Origin: Streptomyces canus
GTDB taxonomy: Bacteria; Actinomycetota; Actinomycetes; Streptomycetales; Streptomycetaceae
Reading direction: 5' to 3'
Length of the DNA stretch: 64,000 nucleotides
Assembly (NCBI RefSeq): GCF_041435015.1
Contig: NZ_CP107989.1
Coordinates: 2,046,001-2,110,000, forward strand
Shown here: positions 42,647 through 50,804 of the stretch, piece by piece
Layout of the letters: the number at the start of each line of letters is the position of its first letter
Position numbering within the stretch: the first letter of the stretch is position 1
Translations under genes and position numbers: made by a program
Notes under the pieces: model-generated
The model's database searches: none
What the model saw: only the letters and a program-made list of their open reading frames with translations
Told to the model about the DNA's origin: nothing

Positions 42647-43777
42647 TCAGACCAGGAAGTCCCGGCCGATCTGTTCCGCCACGTCCTCCAGGATCGGCCC
42701 CGCCTCGGTGATGCACCGCTGGATGTCGGGCTCGGCGTCGGTGAGCGGGTAGACGCGGCGGATGCCCGCCCGGCCGAGGGCCTCCGGGGGCAGCGCGAGG
42801 CGGCCGCACACGGCGACGACCTCCTTGCCCTTGGCGCGGGCCGCCGCGGCGACGCCCGCCGGGGCCTTGCCGTGCAGGGTCTGCTCGTCGAGCGAGCCCT
42901 CGCCGGTGATCACCAGGTCCGCCCACTCCAGCGCGGGCGCGAAGCCCAGGACATCGAGCATGACCTCGATGCCGGGGCGGAACCGGGCGCCGAGGAGGAG
43001 GGCACCGTAGCCGATGCCGCCGGCCGCGCCCGCACCCGGCGAGGCGGCGTACCCGGCGGCCTTCGCACCCACGGCCTCCTCCAGCACCTTCGCGTAGTGG
43101 GCGAGGGCGCTGTCCAGGGCCTCGACGTCGTCCGGGGAGGCGCCCTTCTGCGGGCCGTAGACCGCGGGGGCGCCCTTGGGGCCGGTCAGCGGGTTGTCGA
43201 CGTCGCTGGCCAGGATGAACTCGACGGACGCGAACCGCGGATCCAGGCCCGACAGGTCGGCCGAGGCGAGATCGGCGAGGCCTCCGCCGCCGGGGGCCAC
43301 GGGCTCGCCGTCGGCGTCCAGGAAGCGGGCGCCGAGCGCGGAGAGCATGCCGGCACCGCCGTCGGTGGTGGCGCTGCCGCCGACCCCGAACACGATGGTG
43401 CGGGCGCCGGCGTCCAGCGCGGCGCGCAGAAGCTCTCCGGAGCCGTACGTCGACGCCGTGAGCGGGGCGAAGACGCCTGCGGGCAGCCGCTGCAGGCCGC
43501 TGGCCTCGGCCATCTCCACGACGGCGGTGTCCCCGCGGACCGCGAAGGCGGCGGTGACCTCCTGTCCGAGGGGCCCGGCGACCGGCACGTCCCGGCGCTC
43601 GAAACCGGCCGCGACGGCCGCGGCGACGGTTCCGTCACCGCCGTCGGCGACGGGCAGCGCCTCGACCTCCAGGCCCGGCACGACCCGGCGCAGCCCGGCC
43701 GTCACCCGCTCGGCGACCTGCACGGCCGTGAGCGAGCCCTTGAACTTGTCCGCGGCGATGAGCACGCGCAGTGTCAC
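42647..43777 (-). CDS. Glycerate kinase (GlxK/GarK type)
   Basis: A 376-residue glycerate 2-kinase of the GlxK family. It begins LRVLIAADKFKGSLTAVQVA and has ALPVADGGDGTVAAAV, the VFGVGGSATTDGGAGML phosphate loop, LASDVDNPLTGPKGAPAVYG, QKGASPDDV and a late LVITGEGSLDEQTLHGK. The GTG at 43777 follows AAGGGG. It could phosphorylate glycerate formed from glyoxylate, which the beta-methylmalyl-CoA lyase also releases; that link is only suggestive. Its terminator-proximal side faces pssA. Confidence 0.92.
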   Translation of the reverse strand: MTLRVLIAADKFKGSLTAVQVAERVTAGLRRVVPGLEVEALPVADGGDGTVAAAVAAGFERRDVPVAGPLGQEVTAAFAVRGDTAVVEMAEASGLQRLPAGVFAPLTASTYGSGELLRAALDAGARTIVFGVGGSATTDGGAGMLSALGARFLDADGEPVAPGGGGLADLASADLSGLDPRFASVEFILASDVDNPLTGPKGAPAVYGPQKGASPDDVEALDSALAHYAKVLEEAVGAKAAGYAASPGAGAAGGIGYGALLLGARFRPGIEVMLDVLGFAPALEWADLVITGEGSLDEQTLHGKAPAGVAAAARAKGKEVVAVCGRLALPPEALGRAGIRRVYPLTDAEPDIQRCITEAGPILEDVAEQIGRDFLV

Positions 43778-43951
43778 GTTTTCCCCTTGCTCTCCGGGCC
43801 TCGCGCACGTCAAGGCCAGTCGCGCCGCTGCGACCTTAACCGGAGACGCCCCCCGACGTCATGCACCGCCCGGTCCCTGAGAAGGCCCCGCCAACGCTCT
43901 GTCGCCGGCCGCGGTCATGAGCTCCGTGCTTCCCGCGCGTTCCGCGTCCGG

Positions 43952-44224
43952 TCACCGCGGCTCTCGGATGCTGTCGACGACGCGGGTCCAGTTGTCGCTG
44001 CCGTGTCCGTTCTCGATCGCGCGTCGGTAATGGGCCCGCACGGCCAGGGGGAGCGCGAGGTCGAGGCCCAGGGATCTGCTGGTCTCGACGATGTGGTCGG
44101 ACGTCGCACCCATGATGGTGACCGTGCTGAGGTCCCCGGGATGCTCACCGGCTTCCAGCGCGGCACCGAGCGTCTCCTCCCCGGCCCTCAGGGCGGCGCC
44201 GATCGAGTCGGCGAAGAAGAGCAA
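43952..44224 (-). pseudogene. C-terminal remnant of an NAD(P)-dependent oxidoreductase (6PGDH/IRED-like)
   Basis: The 90-residue frame matches the C-terminal helical domain of imine-reductase/3-hydroxyisobutyrate-dehydrogenase-like enzymes: FFADSIGAALRAGEETLGAA, ETSRSLGLDLALPLAVRAHY and DNWTRVVDSIREPR. The roughly 190-residue N-terminal Rossmann domain is missing; the sequence to the right belongs to another gene's promoter region. It lies just outside the disrupted ADP-ribosylglycohydrolase locus and is therefore another sign of local rearrangement. Confidence 0.65.
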
Positions 44225-44322
44225 CTCCGGCCGGGCGTGAACCGGTCCCGCGGCCGGAGCGACGACACCACCACCTCGGCGGGGGGACTGAGCGGCTCTC
44301 CGGAATCGGGTACACCGGAGCT

Positions 44323-45381
44323 ATGACCCCTGTGGGCACCGAACCAGAGCTCGCCGACCGCATCCTCGGGGGCTGGCTCGGCCGGATCGCGGGCAACATG
44401 CTCGGCAAGCCGGTCGAGCAGGGCGACCTGTGGACGCGGGACCGGATCGACCGCTATCTCCGGCAGGCCGCCGCCCTGCCCCTGACCGACTACCTTCCCG
44501 AGCCCGTCGGCGAGAGCGACGGTTTCGAGCTGCGGCCCGAGTGGCGTGAGTGCGTGCGCGGCCGCATCCATGGCAGCTGCCGCGACGACGACGTCGACTA
44601 CGCCATCCTCGGCCTCGACCTCCTGGAGACCCACGGCTTCGGCTTCAGCACCGAACAGGTGGGCGATCTGTGGCTGCTGAGGCTGCCGTATCTGCAGACG
44701 TTCACCGCCGAGCGGGCCGCCTATCGCAACCTCGCCAACGGGCTGAAACCGCCGCTGACGGCGACGTACGACAACCCCTGCCAGGAGTGGATCGGCGCCC
44801 TCATCCGTGCCGACATCTACGGATGGACCTGCCCCGGTGCCCCGCGTCGCGCCGCCGCCCTGGCCCGCCGGGACGCGGTGCTCTCGCACACCGGCAACGG
44901 TGTGCAGCTGGTGGTGAGCGAGTTGGTCACCAACGCCCGCAAATGCGCGCCCGGCCCGTGTCTGCTGGACCTGGAGATCAGCAAGGGTGCCGTCCAGATC
45001 AGCGTGTGGGACAGCGACACCACCCTCCCGTCGGTCCAGGGCGCCGACCCGGACCGGATCGGCCAACACGGCCTGGAGATCGTCATGGCGGTGTCCCAGA
45101 CCTTCTGCGTCCACCGAGCGCCCGTGGGCAAGAAGATCACCTTGGTGTCGCCTTGGCAGCGAAAGCCGGCGCAGCGGCTGGTAGGAGGCCGACGACCGCT
45201 ATCGCGGCGGCCGCCAGCGCGAGAGACGGGTGTGCTCTACGTCTCGGTCTCAAGGATTCCCCTAGGTCCGAAAGAGAATGTGCCAGGGCAAAACTCCGCA
45301 GCCATGCCGGTAGGTGTGACACTGGTTCAGCGGCGGAGAGCTTGTGTGGGCTGGATACGTGCGGCTCGCCGGGCCGGATAG
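44323..45381 (+). CDS. Chimeric ORF: ADP-ribosylglycohydrolase N-half fused to HATPase C-half
   Basis: The first 194 codons are the N-terminal half of an ADP-ribosylglycohydrolase family protein: ADRILGGWLGRIAGNMLGKP, the acidic RDDDVDYAILGLDLLETHG and RADIYGWTCPGAPRRAAALA, ending SHTGNGV at 44904. The frame then passes directly into an RsbW-like ATPase C-half: LVVSELVTNARKCAPGP and DRIGQHGLEIVMAVS. From about 45145 it reads antisense through a signal-peptide fragment and is meaningless. The missing hydrolase half (VYGAMWAA onward) is found at 61542. The chimera probably has no function, although the frame stays open for 352 residues. Confidence 0.75.
   Translation: MTPVGTEPELADRILGGWLGRIAGNMLGKPVEQGDLWTRDRIDRYLRQAAALPLTDYLPEPVGESDGFELRPEWRECVRGRIHGSCRDDDVDYAILGLDLLETHGFGFSTEQVGDLWLLRLPYLQTFTAERAAYRNLANGLKPPLTATYDNPCQEWIGALIRADIYGWTCPGAPRRAAALARRDAVLSHTGNGVQLVVSELVTNARKCAPGPCLLDLEISKGAVQISVWDSDTTLPSVQGADPDRIGQHGLEIVMAVSQTFCVHRAPVGKKITLVSPWQRKPAQRLVGGRRPLSRRPPARETGVLYVSVSRIPLGPKENVPGQNSAAMPVGVTLVQRRRACVGWIRAARRAG
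45145..45253 (-). pseudogene. 5' fragment of a secreted protein gene (signal peptide only)
   Basis: A TTG at 45253 with AGGGGA upstream starts RPRRRAHPSLALAAAAIAVV, then GLLPAAAPAFAAKATPR, a textbook signal peptide with an AxA cleavage site. The mature protein is absent because the sequence joins the end of the ATPase fragment on the other strand near 45145. The rest of the gene is not found in the window. Confidence 0.5.
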
Positions 45382-45517
45382 TGGTCGGCGAGAGGGCCAG
45401 TGAGCGACCCGATGGCTGGGTCGATCGCGACGACAGTGGGCGGGATGACGGGGCCCTCTGGCGGGTGACGGCCACGACGAGGACGGTCAGTGTGCCCAGC
45501 GTGCCCAGGGACGCGGA
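45327..45517 (-). pseudogene. C-terminal piece of a MacB/FtsX-type ABC transporter permease
   Basis: Reading from the CTAG target site, the frame gives SASLGTLGTLTVLVVAVTRQ (last transmembrane helix), a one-base shift near 45452, then VVAIDPAIGSLTGPLADHYP and ARRAARIQPTQALRR followed by TGA at 45327. The YPARRAARIQPxxALR ending is diagnostic for FtsX/MacB permeases. The preceding part of the same gene lies at 48082-48201, on the far side of the two insertion sequences. Confidence 0.65.
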
Positions 45518-45521
45518 CTAG

Positions 45522-46919
45522 TACTGCAACGGTGCTTGTTCTGAGTGCTGGGCAGTTCAGGGGCTGTGTCCGCGTCGTTTGTAGTGGCTGATGCGGGCTT
45601 GGTGCTGGCGTCGTCGTCGCCAGGTTGACCAGTGCAGGATGTGGTCGGCCGGGGTGGGACGACGGTCGGTGAGGCGGGTGATCAGACGTCTGATCTCGGC
45701 GAGGCTGAGATGGATGAGCTGGGAGGATCCGTTTCTGCTTTGTCGGTGTCCAGCTGTCGGGCTCGCAGGACGGTCAGGCAGGCGTGGGTGGCCATGGCCA
45801 GGGTCATGTGACGGTGCCAGCCGGGGTAGCGGCGGACCTGGTAGTCGTCCAGGCCGCACTCCTGCTTGGCGGTCTGGAAGCATTCCTCGACGGCCCAGCG
45901 GCTGCCCGCGATGCGGATCAGCTCGTCCAGGGTGGTGTCGGCGGGACAGTAGGCGATGTAGTAGGAGATCTCCTCGGGCCTGCTCACGCTGCGGCGGGCG
46001 AGGACCCAGTGCCGGCGGTCCTCGCGGTGCCAGGGCCTCACTTCGACGCGGGCCCAGTCGTAGATCCGCCGGCCATGGGCTCCCTCGCCGCAGGAACGGC
46101 GTTTCCATTTCTGCCGGGGCAGGCCGGGGAACAGGTCGTGGACGGGGTGGTCGATGGACCAGCGGGTGACGACGGTGTCGTGCCGGGTGGTGGCCATGAC
46201 GTGGAAGACGTCCGCCTGCTCGAGCTCGAAGCGCCAGCCCTTGCTGTAGCCGTAGGCGGCGTCCGCCGTCACCCATCCGAAAGGGATCCGGTCGGTGATG
46301 GCCCGGCGGACCATCGCCTTGGCCATGGCCACCTTCGTCTCGAAGGCGACGTGGTCGTCGATGCCGGCCCGCCGGCAGCGGTCCCGGTCGTCCGTCCAGG
46401 ACGTGGGCAGATACAGACGGCGGTCTATCAACGTGCGTCCGCGGCCGGTGGCGTAGGCGAGGAACACACCGATCTGGCTGTTCTCGGTGCGGCCGGCGGT
46501 TCCGGAGTACTGCCTTTGCACACCGGCCGAGCGGATGCCCTTCTTGAGAAAGCCGGTGTCGTCGACGATCAGGACGGCATCCCGGTCTCCGAGGTGTTCC
46601 ACGACGTAGTCGCGTACGTCGTTCAGGACCTCGTCGGCGTCCCACTCGATCCGGTTCAGCAGTCGGTGGATGCGATCGGGACCGGCGTGTCCGGCCTCCT
46701 CCGCCAGCGTCCAGCCGTTCTTGCGCTGCAGCGGAGCGACCAGGCCCCGCATGTAAGCCAGCGCCGACTGACGTGGCTCCTCCCGGTTGAACCTGTGCAC
46801 GAACCGCTCATGCAGAGCGTCCAGTTCACCCGCCCACAGCCTGACATCAGCAAGGTCCCCACCCATAACCACACCAACGACCGAATTGGCCAGCAGTCAC
46901 GGCAAAGACCGTTGCAGTA
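45522..46919 (-). mobile_element. IS701-family insertion sequence
   Basis: 1398 bp bounded by inverted repeats beginning TACTGCAACGGT at both ends; similarity continues imperfectly to about 28 bp (TTG, GA and TGCTGG shared). The left flank is CTAG at 45518-45521. The right flank is C46920 followed by TA, the IS630 element, TA and G48082; removing the IS630 element restores CTAG. This 4-bp duplication is characteristic of the family. The target was a gene for an ABC permease. Confidence 0.88.
45682..46866 (-). CDS. IS701-family transposase, frameshifted near the C-terminus
   Basis: A 394-residue DDE transposase. The catalytic Asp pair lies in VLIVDDTGFLKKG and WVTADAAYGYSKGW, and the Glu region in RWAVEECFQTAKQECGLDDY. 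After KAETDPP (about 45735) the frame changes: the family's usual end, QLIHLSLAEIRRLITRLTDR and onward to KRRGHSP, continues in another frame to 45557. One C missing from the CCC run near 45730 explains this. The catalytic core is intact, so activity is uncertain. The ATG at 46866 (MGGDLADVRLWAGEL) is preferred over a GTG at 46872. Confidence 0.85.
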   Translation of the reverse strand: MGGDLADVRLWAGELDALHERFVHRFNREEPRQSALAYMRGLVAPLQRKNGWTLAEEAGHAGPDRIHRLLNRIEWDADEVLNDVRDYVVEHLGDRDAVLIVDDTGFLKKGIRSAGVQRQYSGTAGRTENSQIGVFLAYATGRGRTLIDRRLYLPTSWTDDRDRCRRAGIDDHVAFETKVAMAKAMVRRAITDRIPFGWVTADAAYGYSKGWRFELEQADVFHVMATTRHDTVVTRWSIDHPVHDLFPGLPRQKWKRRSCGEGAHGRRIYDWARVEVRPWHREDRRHWVLARRSVSRPEEISYYIAYCPADTTLDELIRIAGSRWAVEECFQTAKQECGLDDYQVRRYPGWHRHMTLAMATHACLTVLRARQLDTDKAETDPPSSSISASPRSDV

Positions 46920-46922
46920 CTA

Positions 46923-48079
46923 CTGATCTTTTCGTAAGTTCGGTGGGTGTGGTGGCTGTGTGGGTGGGAGGCTGTCTGGGTGGCTTATCAACCTTCCCCT
47001 TCGGTTGCCGGCTCCTCCCTTCCTCCTTTGTCACGGCCTCAGTTGGCGGAGGCACGTCGTGTTCGGGCAGTCGAGTTGTTCGAGGACAGCGTTTCGAATG
47101 CGGACATCGCGAGGGCGGTAGGGGTGTGTGCCGAGAGCGTGCGGCGTTGGCGGCGGGTGTGGGAGCAAGGCGGTGCTTCGGCCCTGCGGCGACGGGCAGC
47201 TACCGGACGCCCACCCAAGCTGGACGACGCCCAAGTCGAGATGGTCCGGGCCGCGTTGGAGCAAGGCGCCCAGGCTCATGGTTTCGAGGCCGACCTGTGG
47301 ACCCTGGAACGAGTCGGCGCGGTCGTCACCCGGGCAACGGGGGTGGTGTTGTCGAGGGCATCGGTGTGGCGGCTGCTGACCGGCCGGCTCGGATGGAGCC
47401 TGCAACGGCCCGAGCGGAGGGCTGTCGAGCGGGACGATTCGGAGATCGCCCGCTGGATCGCGCACGAGTGGCCGCGCATCAAAAAGGGGCCGTGAACACA
47501 CGTGCCTGGATCGTCTTCCTCGACGAATCAGGCGTCTTCCTGCTCCCTCAGATCCGCCGCACCTACTCGCCCCGTGGGCGGACTCCGCTCCTGCGGCACC
47601 GCCTGAACTGGAAGCGCGCGTCGATGGCGGGGGCCTTGGGCTACCACTCCACCGACCCCGATCGCGGGGCCCGCCTGTGCTTCCACCTCAAGCCCGGCAG
47701 CTACGACACCGCCGGACTCATCGAGGTCCTGGAGCAGATGAAGGTGTTCTACCGCGGCGAGCGAGTGGTCCTGGTCTGGGACGGCCTGTCCGCCCACTGG
47801 AGCCGGGCGATGCGGGCCTGGGTCGCCGAACAGGACTGGCTCACCCTGGAACGATTACCCGCCTACGCTCCCGAACTGAACCCGGTGGAACTCCTGTGGT
47901 CCTCGCTCAAGAAACGTGAACTCGCCAACCTCGCCGGCGACCGCCTCGCCGATGTCGCCGACGCCACCGAGCAAGGCATCCACCGCATCAACGCCAACCC
48001 CCGACTGCCATGGTCATTCCTCGCCCATACCGGCCTGACCATCCGCCCACCACACCCACCGAACTTACGAAAAGATCAG
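46923..48079 (+). mobile_element. IS630-family insertion sequence nested in the IS701 target duplication
   Basis: 1157 bp with 33-bp perfect terminal inverted repeats (46923-46955 and 48047-48079, starting CTGATCTTTTCGTAAG). It is flanked by TA at 46921-46922 and 48080-48081, the TA duplication typical of IS630/Tc1 elements. That TA is the centre of the CTAG duplication made by the IS701 insertion, so this element arrived later. It carries two overlapping transposase frames. Confidence 0.92.
46980..47495 (+). CDS. IS630 transposase, upstream frame (HTH part)
   Basis: 171 residues carrying the DNA-binding half: RRVRAVELFEDSVSNADIAR, AVGVCAESVRRWRRVWEQGG and a winged-helix segment GVVLSRASVWRLLTGRLGWS. 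The GTG at 46980 follows GGGAGG; upstream codons lie inside the terminal repeat. The frame ends KKGP-TGA. The last codons run over ATCAAAAAGGGGCC, a possible -1 slippery site at which ribosomes could enter the downstream frame. Confidence 0.85.
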   Translation: MAYQPSPSVAGSSLPPLSRPQLAEARRVRAVELFEDSVSNADIARAVGVCAESVRRWRRVWEQGGASALRRRAATGRPPKLDDAQVEMVRAALEQGAQAHGFEADLWTLERVGAVVTRATGVVLSRASVWRLLTGRLGWSLQRPERRAVERDDSEIARWIAHEWPRIKKGP

Positions 48080-48082
48080 TAG
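47492..48082 (+). CDS. IS630 transposase, downstream frame (DDE catalytic part)
   Basis: 196 residues with the DDE triad: VFLDESGVFLLPQIRR (first Asp), VLVWDGLSAHWSRAM (second Asp) and AYAPELNPVELLWSSLKKRE (Glu). The GTG at 47492 overlaps the previous stop (GTGA), so it may be made by re-initiation or, by -1 frameshifting near 47480, as a fusion with the upstream frame. The stop TAG is formed partly by the target TA and the flanking G. Confidence 0.85.
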   Translation: MNTRAWIVFLDESGVFLLPQIRRTYSPRGRTPLLRHRLNWKRASMAGALGYHSTDPDRGARLCFHLKPGSYDTAGLIEVLEQMKVFYRGERVVLVWDGLSAHWSRAMRAWVAEQDWLTLERLPAYAPELNPVELLWSSLKKRELANLAGDRLADVADATEQGIHRINANPRLPWSFLAHTGLTIRPPHPPNLRKDQ

Positions 48083-48201
48083 GTGAGGAGCTGCGCAGCG
48101 ATGTGCCAGCCCCGGGTCCCGACTGCCTTGCGCTGCCCGATGCCGACGGTTTGTTCCAATACTGCGACCGGGGTGGTGTTGGCGATGCCAACGACTTCGA
48201 C
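48082..48201 (-). pseudogene. Upstream piece of the MacB/FtsX-type ABC permease
   Basis: VEVVGIANTTPVAVLEQTVG and IGQRKAVGTRGWHIAAQLLT match the conserved FtsX/MacB segment (GIxNTMxxSVxERTxEIGxRxALGA). Joined across CTAG to the fragment at 45517 the reading is LLT-stop-SASLG, where a Glu codon is expected (LTESA); the TAG lies in the target itself. To the right (above about 48205) the homology stops, so the N-terminal part is lost. Confidence 0.6.
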
Positions 48202-48839
48202 GATCGGGCAGGATACGACGCGTGCTGATGCCCGACGTGGAAGACGACTGAGCGTCGTCAGACCAGATGTCCCTCACCCAGGGCGAGTTCACTCGGTACG
48301 GTCGCGGATCGCCGTGTGCAGATGGGGCGGCCCGCCCCTTCTCGTAAGCCCGGTTAGAAGGTTCTCGGCTTCATCGGCAGATGTCGGGGGTCTCAGCGCC
48401 GCCTCCGGCTTGGACCGTGGCGAGGACGGCTTCGTGAAGGTCTTGCAGCCCGTGGTGGCAGAGCGAGGTCGGGCTTCCGACGAGCGTGTACAACTCGTCG
48501 GTGTCGGTGTATCGCCCGCAGGGAAATCCTGCAGACGACTGCAGGGGAGCGCGGCAGCTTTCCAACCCCCTGTGTTCCCCCAAGACACAATCCCCCCAGA
48601 TTGAGTGCCGCGCACGAGGCTGCCTGCCTGCAGCCCGTGAGCTCTATGCGTGTAATGGGCTAGGGCTTCCTGCCCGCCGCTCGGGTCACAGTAGTTGCAG
48701 CCGTTACGAAACAGGCACCCCTGAAGGCGTCCCTGACCAGAATCGGGTGCACCCGACAGCGTTAAGCGGAATCCGCACCTTGCGCAACGCGGTAAGCACT
48801 TGCAGGCCTGCGGGTGAAAAAGCGGAGGGATCTCGTCAG
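48202..48839. other. Non-coding or decayed region
   Basis: About 640 bp with lower GC content than the flanks and stops in all frames. A 70-residue minus-strand frame (48371-48583, containing GRYTDTDELYTLVGSPTSLC) looks mildly protein-like but is not recognised. No start or ribosome-binding site supports it. Confidence 0.4.
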
Positions 48840-49089
48840 GGAGCATCCTGATCAGGTTGTCTGGATCCCGGCACGCGGATCTTGTTGAGGGCCAGCCGCA
48901 GATGTCCACCGCCCACCGCACCTCGTAGGCCGCCTCGCACGCCGCCACGCTCAGGCCAGGATGTCGTCCTCACAGTTGACGAGATTCCTGGGGAGCACCT
49001 TCTCTCCGCCCGCGTTGACTCCGAACGCCCAGCGATGGGCCTTGTCGGCGTCGGTGTCGACCCAGATCTGCTTGTGACGTTCCGTCACC
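48840..49089 (-). pseudogene. N-terminal fragment of an IS110-family transposase
   Basis: A GTG at 49089 starts TERHKQIWVDTDADKAHRWA and continues FGVNAGGEKVLPRNLVNCED, matching the start of IS110 transposases (xIWxGIDxGKxxHxxxVxDxxGKxLxxRxVxND) with substitutions. After DDILA the frame stops, and the continuation AYEVRWAVDI follows in a second frame. The rest of the transposase is missing. Confidence 0.6.
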
Positions 49090-49395
49090 GTCGTTGCTCC
49101 GTTCCTCAGGCACCAGCACCTTTGAGGTCCGGGAACACTCCGCCGCCAAGCCCTTAACCAGCGGGAGGTCGATTGCGTCAGGATAGGAGACCAACGAGGC
49201 TCCTGCGCCGATTGAGTTGAGACGTGGAACACCTCTCTCAACGGCAGAGGAGCCTCGTGCCTTACGGGAGGCCGCCCCGTCACCCGACCGGTGGCCACTC
49301 TGAAAACGCCCAGTGACGGAAAGCACGATTCCTGTATGCCCAGGAGGCTCCCGGGCTGATTCGAAACAACCTGGGCCAGCCGTCTCCAGTCGGTC
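49090..49395. other. Transposon debris between IS110 remnant and anti-sigma-like gene
   Basis: The minus-strand reading VSYPDAIDLPLVKGLAAECS (about 49128-49193) resembles the extreme N-terminus of IS5/IS4-type transposases that begin (M)VSYPxxIDLP. It is cut off after about 20 residues. The remaining sequence up to the 49396 stop shows nothing recognisable. Confidence 0.35.
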
Positions 49396-50010
49396 TCAAC
49401 CGCCTGCCACGGGCTTGGAGCCGATGGCTGCGCAGGCTGCCTTCTTTGTGGGGTAGCCGTCCGCCGGGTAGACCACCGGCCCGCCGAGTGCCCCCTCGTC
49501 GTCGGGGGCCGAGGATTCGCCGCTGTCAGGCTGCGCGTTGGGGAAGAAGCAGGCCGCGAACCGGGTTGGCTTGGGAGTCCGTGGCCTTGTGTCCTGGGCA
49601 GGCTGATTCCACATCCGATCCCAGGATGCCGCGCAGGAACGCGCCGCGTCCTGCGGATCGAAGTCCTTCATGGCTTTGACCGGCAGCTGGCTCAGGTCCG
49701 CCTCGGGTGACAGCGTGCGAGCGCACATGACATTGCGCCCGTCCTCGTCCCATGGCCCGAATGTGGCTACGGCAGCCGTGGTGGCGCCCCCGAGGAGTGC
49801 GGCCGTGACCGCACCCAGCATGAACATGTGCCGACGTCTCCCGGAACCGGCCGTGGCACGCGGCTGCCCGGTGCGCAGCAGGATCCCCCGCAGGGCGGCC
49901 TGGCCGTCTTCCGACGCCGCCCAGCCTTCGGTGCCGTCGCCGGTGGGCCGCAGAGCGCGGACGGCGGCGAGGTCGGCCGCCTGGATGCGCTTGGTGACGC
50001 TCTGCTTCAT
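49396..50010 (-). CDS. Putative anti-sigma-like single-pass membrane protein
   Basis: A 204-residue protein beginning MKQSVTKRIQAADLAAVRAL, with a cytoplasmic N-terminal 60 residues, one transmembrane helix (MFMLGAVTAALLGGATTAAV) and an extracytoplasmic part with several cysteines (MCARTL, ARSCAASW, FAACFFP, KAACAAIG). Its ATG overlaps the sigma factor stop (ATGA), so it is translated together with it; this arrangement is typical of ECF sigma/anti-sigma pairs. No zinc-binding ZAS motif is visible, so the anti-sigma role is inferred from position and topology only. Confidence 0.6.
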   Translation of the reverse strand: MKQSVTKRIQAADLAAVRALRPTGDGTEGWAASEDGQAALRGILLRTGQPRATAGSGRRRHMFMLGAVTAALLGGATTAAVATFGPWDEDGRNVMCARTLSPEADLSQLPVKAMKDFDPQDAARSCAASWDRMWNQPAQDTRPRTPKPTRFAACFFPNAQPDSGESSAPDDEGALGGPVVYPADGYPTKKAACAAIGSKPVAGG

Positions 50011-50612
50011 GCTGACTCCCGTTGGATGAAGTGGGGGTGGGAAATCGCGTTATGGACCGGCCGTGCATGGCCTGCACGGAGCAGCGCTGCCCTGAACCGT
50101 TTGCGCGCCCGGTGCAGACGCACAGCGAAGGCAGTGGCCGTGCAGCCCGCGACTACGGCCGCCTGCTTGGCCGTCAGGCCGTACCAGGCGCTCAGCACGA
50201 GTACCTCCCGGTCCTGTTCGGAAAGCGCCGACAGCGCGGCGGCCACCTCGGCACGCGTCCCTATCGTGTCCGCGATCTCCGCGGCCCCCGTCCGGTCGGC
50301 CATCACCGCCAAGTGCTCCGTCAGTGCGCGGTGCCGCTGGTCGGACCGCACGCGGTTGGCGAGCAGCCGCCGGGCCGAGGCGAGCAGCCACGGCAGGGCA
50401 TCGTCGGGTACGGACCCGGACTTACGCCAGGCCAGCACGAAGGTCTCCGACAGGATGTCCTGAGCTGTCTCCCGGTCCGTACGGTGCAGCAGGTACGCCA
50501 GGACCCGATCAGCATGAGCCGTATAGAGCGCCTCAAGGGCCCGGTGTCCGGCCGGGTCACCGTACTCCCCGGCGGTTGTTCGTCGTCGTCTCACAGCACC
50601 TCCATGGACCAT
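50007..50612 (-). CDS. RNA polymerase ECF sigma factor
   Basis: A 201-residue sigma-70 family factor. Region 2 is visible in LEALYTAHADRVLAYLLHRT, DRETAQDILSETFVLAWRK and LPWLLASARRLLANRVRSD. Region 4 is in LSALSEQDREVLVLSAWYGL, TAKQAAVVAGCTATAFAVRL and HRARKRFRAAL. The ATG-type start at 50612 lies in GC-poorer DNA with no strong ribosome-binding site. It overlaps the membrane protein gene by 4 bp and lies inside the segment that splits the ADP-ribosylglycohydrolase gene. Confidence 0.88.
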   Translation of the reverse strand: MVHGGAVRRRRTTAGEYGDPAGHRALEALYTAHADRVLAYLLHRTDRETAQDILSETFVLAWRKSGSVPDDALPWLLASARRLLANRVRSDQRHRALTEHLAVMADRTGAAEIADTIGTRAEVAAALSALSEQDREVLVLSAWYGLTAKQAAVVAGCTATAFAVRLHRARKRFRAALLRAGHARPVHNAISHPHFIQRESA

Positions 50613-50804
50613 CCATCAACGGCCGTCAACCGGGAGATGTACGGCCGGGCCGGATTTCTTACAGCCTCTGACAGATTCACGCTCGGGCCGTCTCGGCGGG
50701 CGTGATACGGAGCACGAGCCTGCCGTCAGTACACACTGCGCGCGAGTCGCTCGTGTGCACCTCCCCTCCGGTGGAGAGCATGACCGGAGGGATAGTTGGG
50801 GGTC

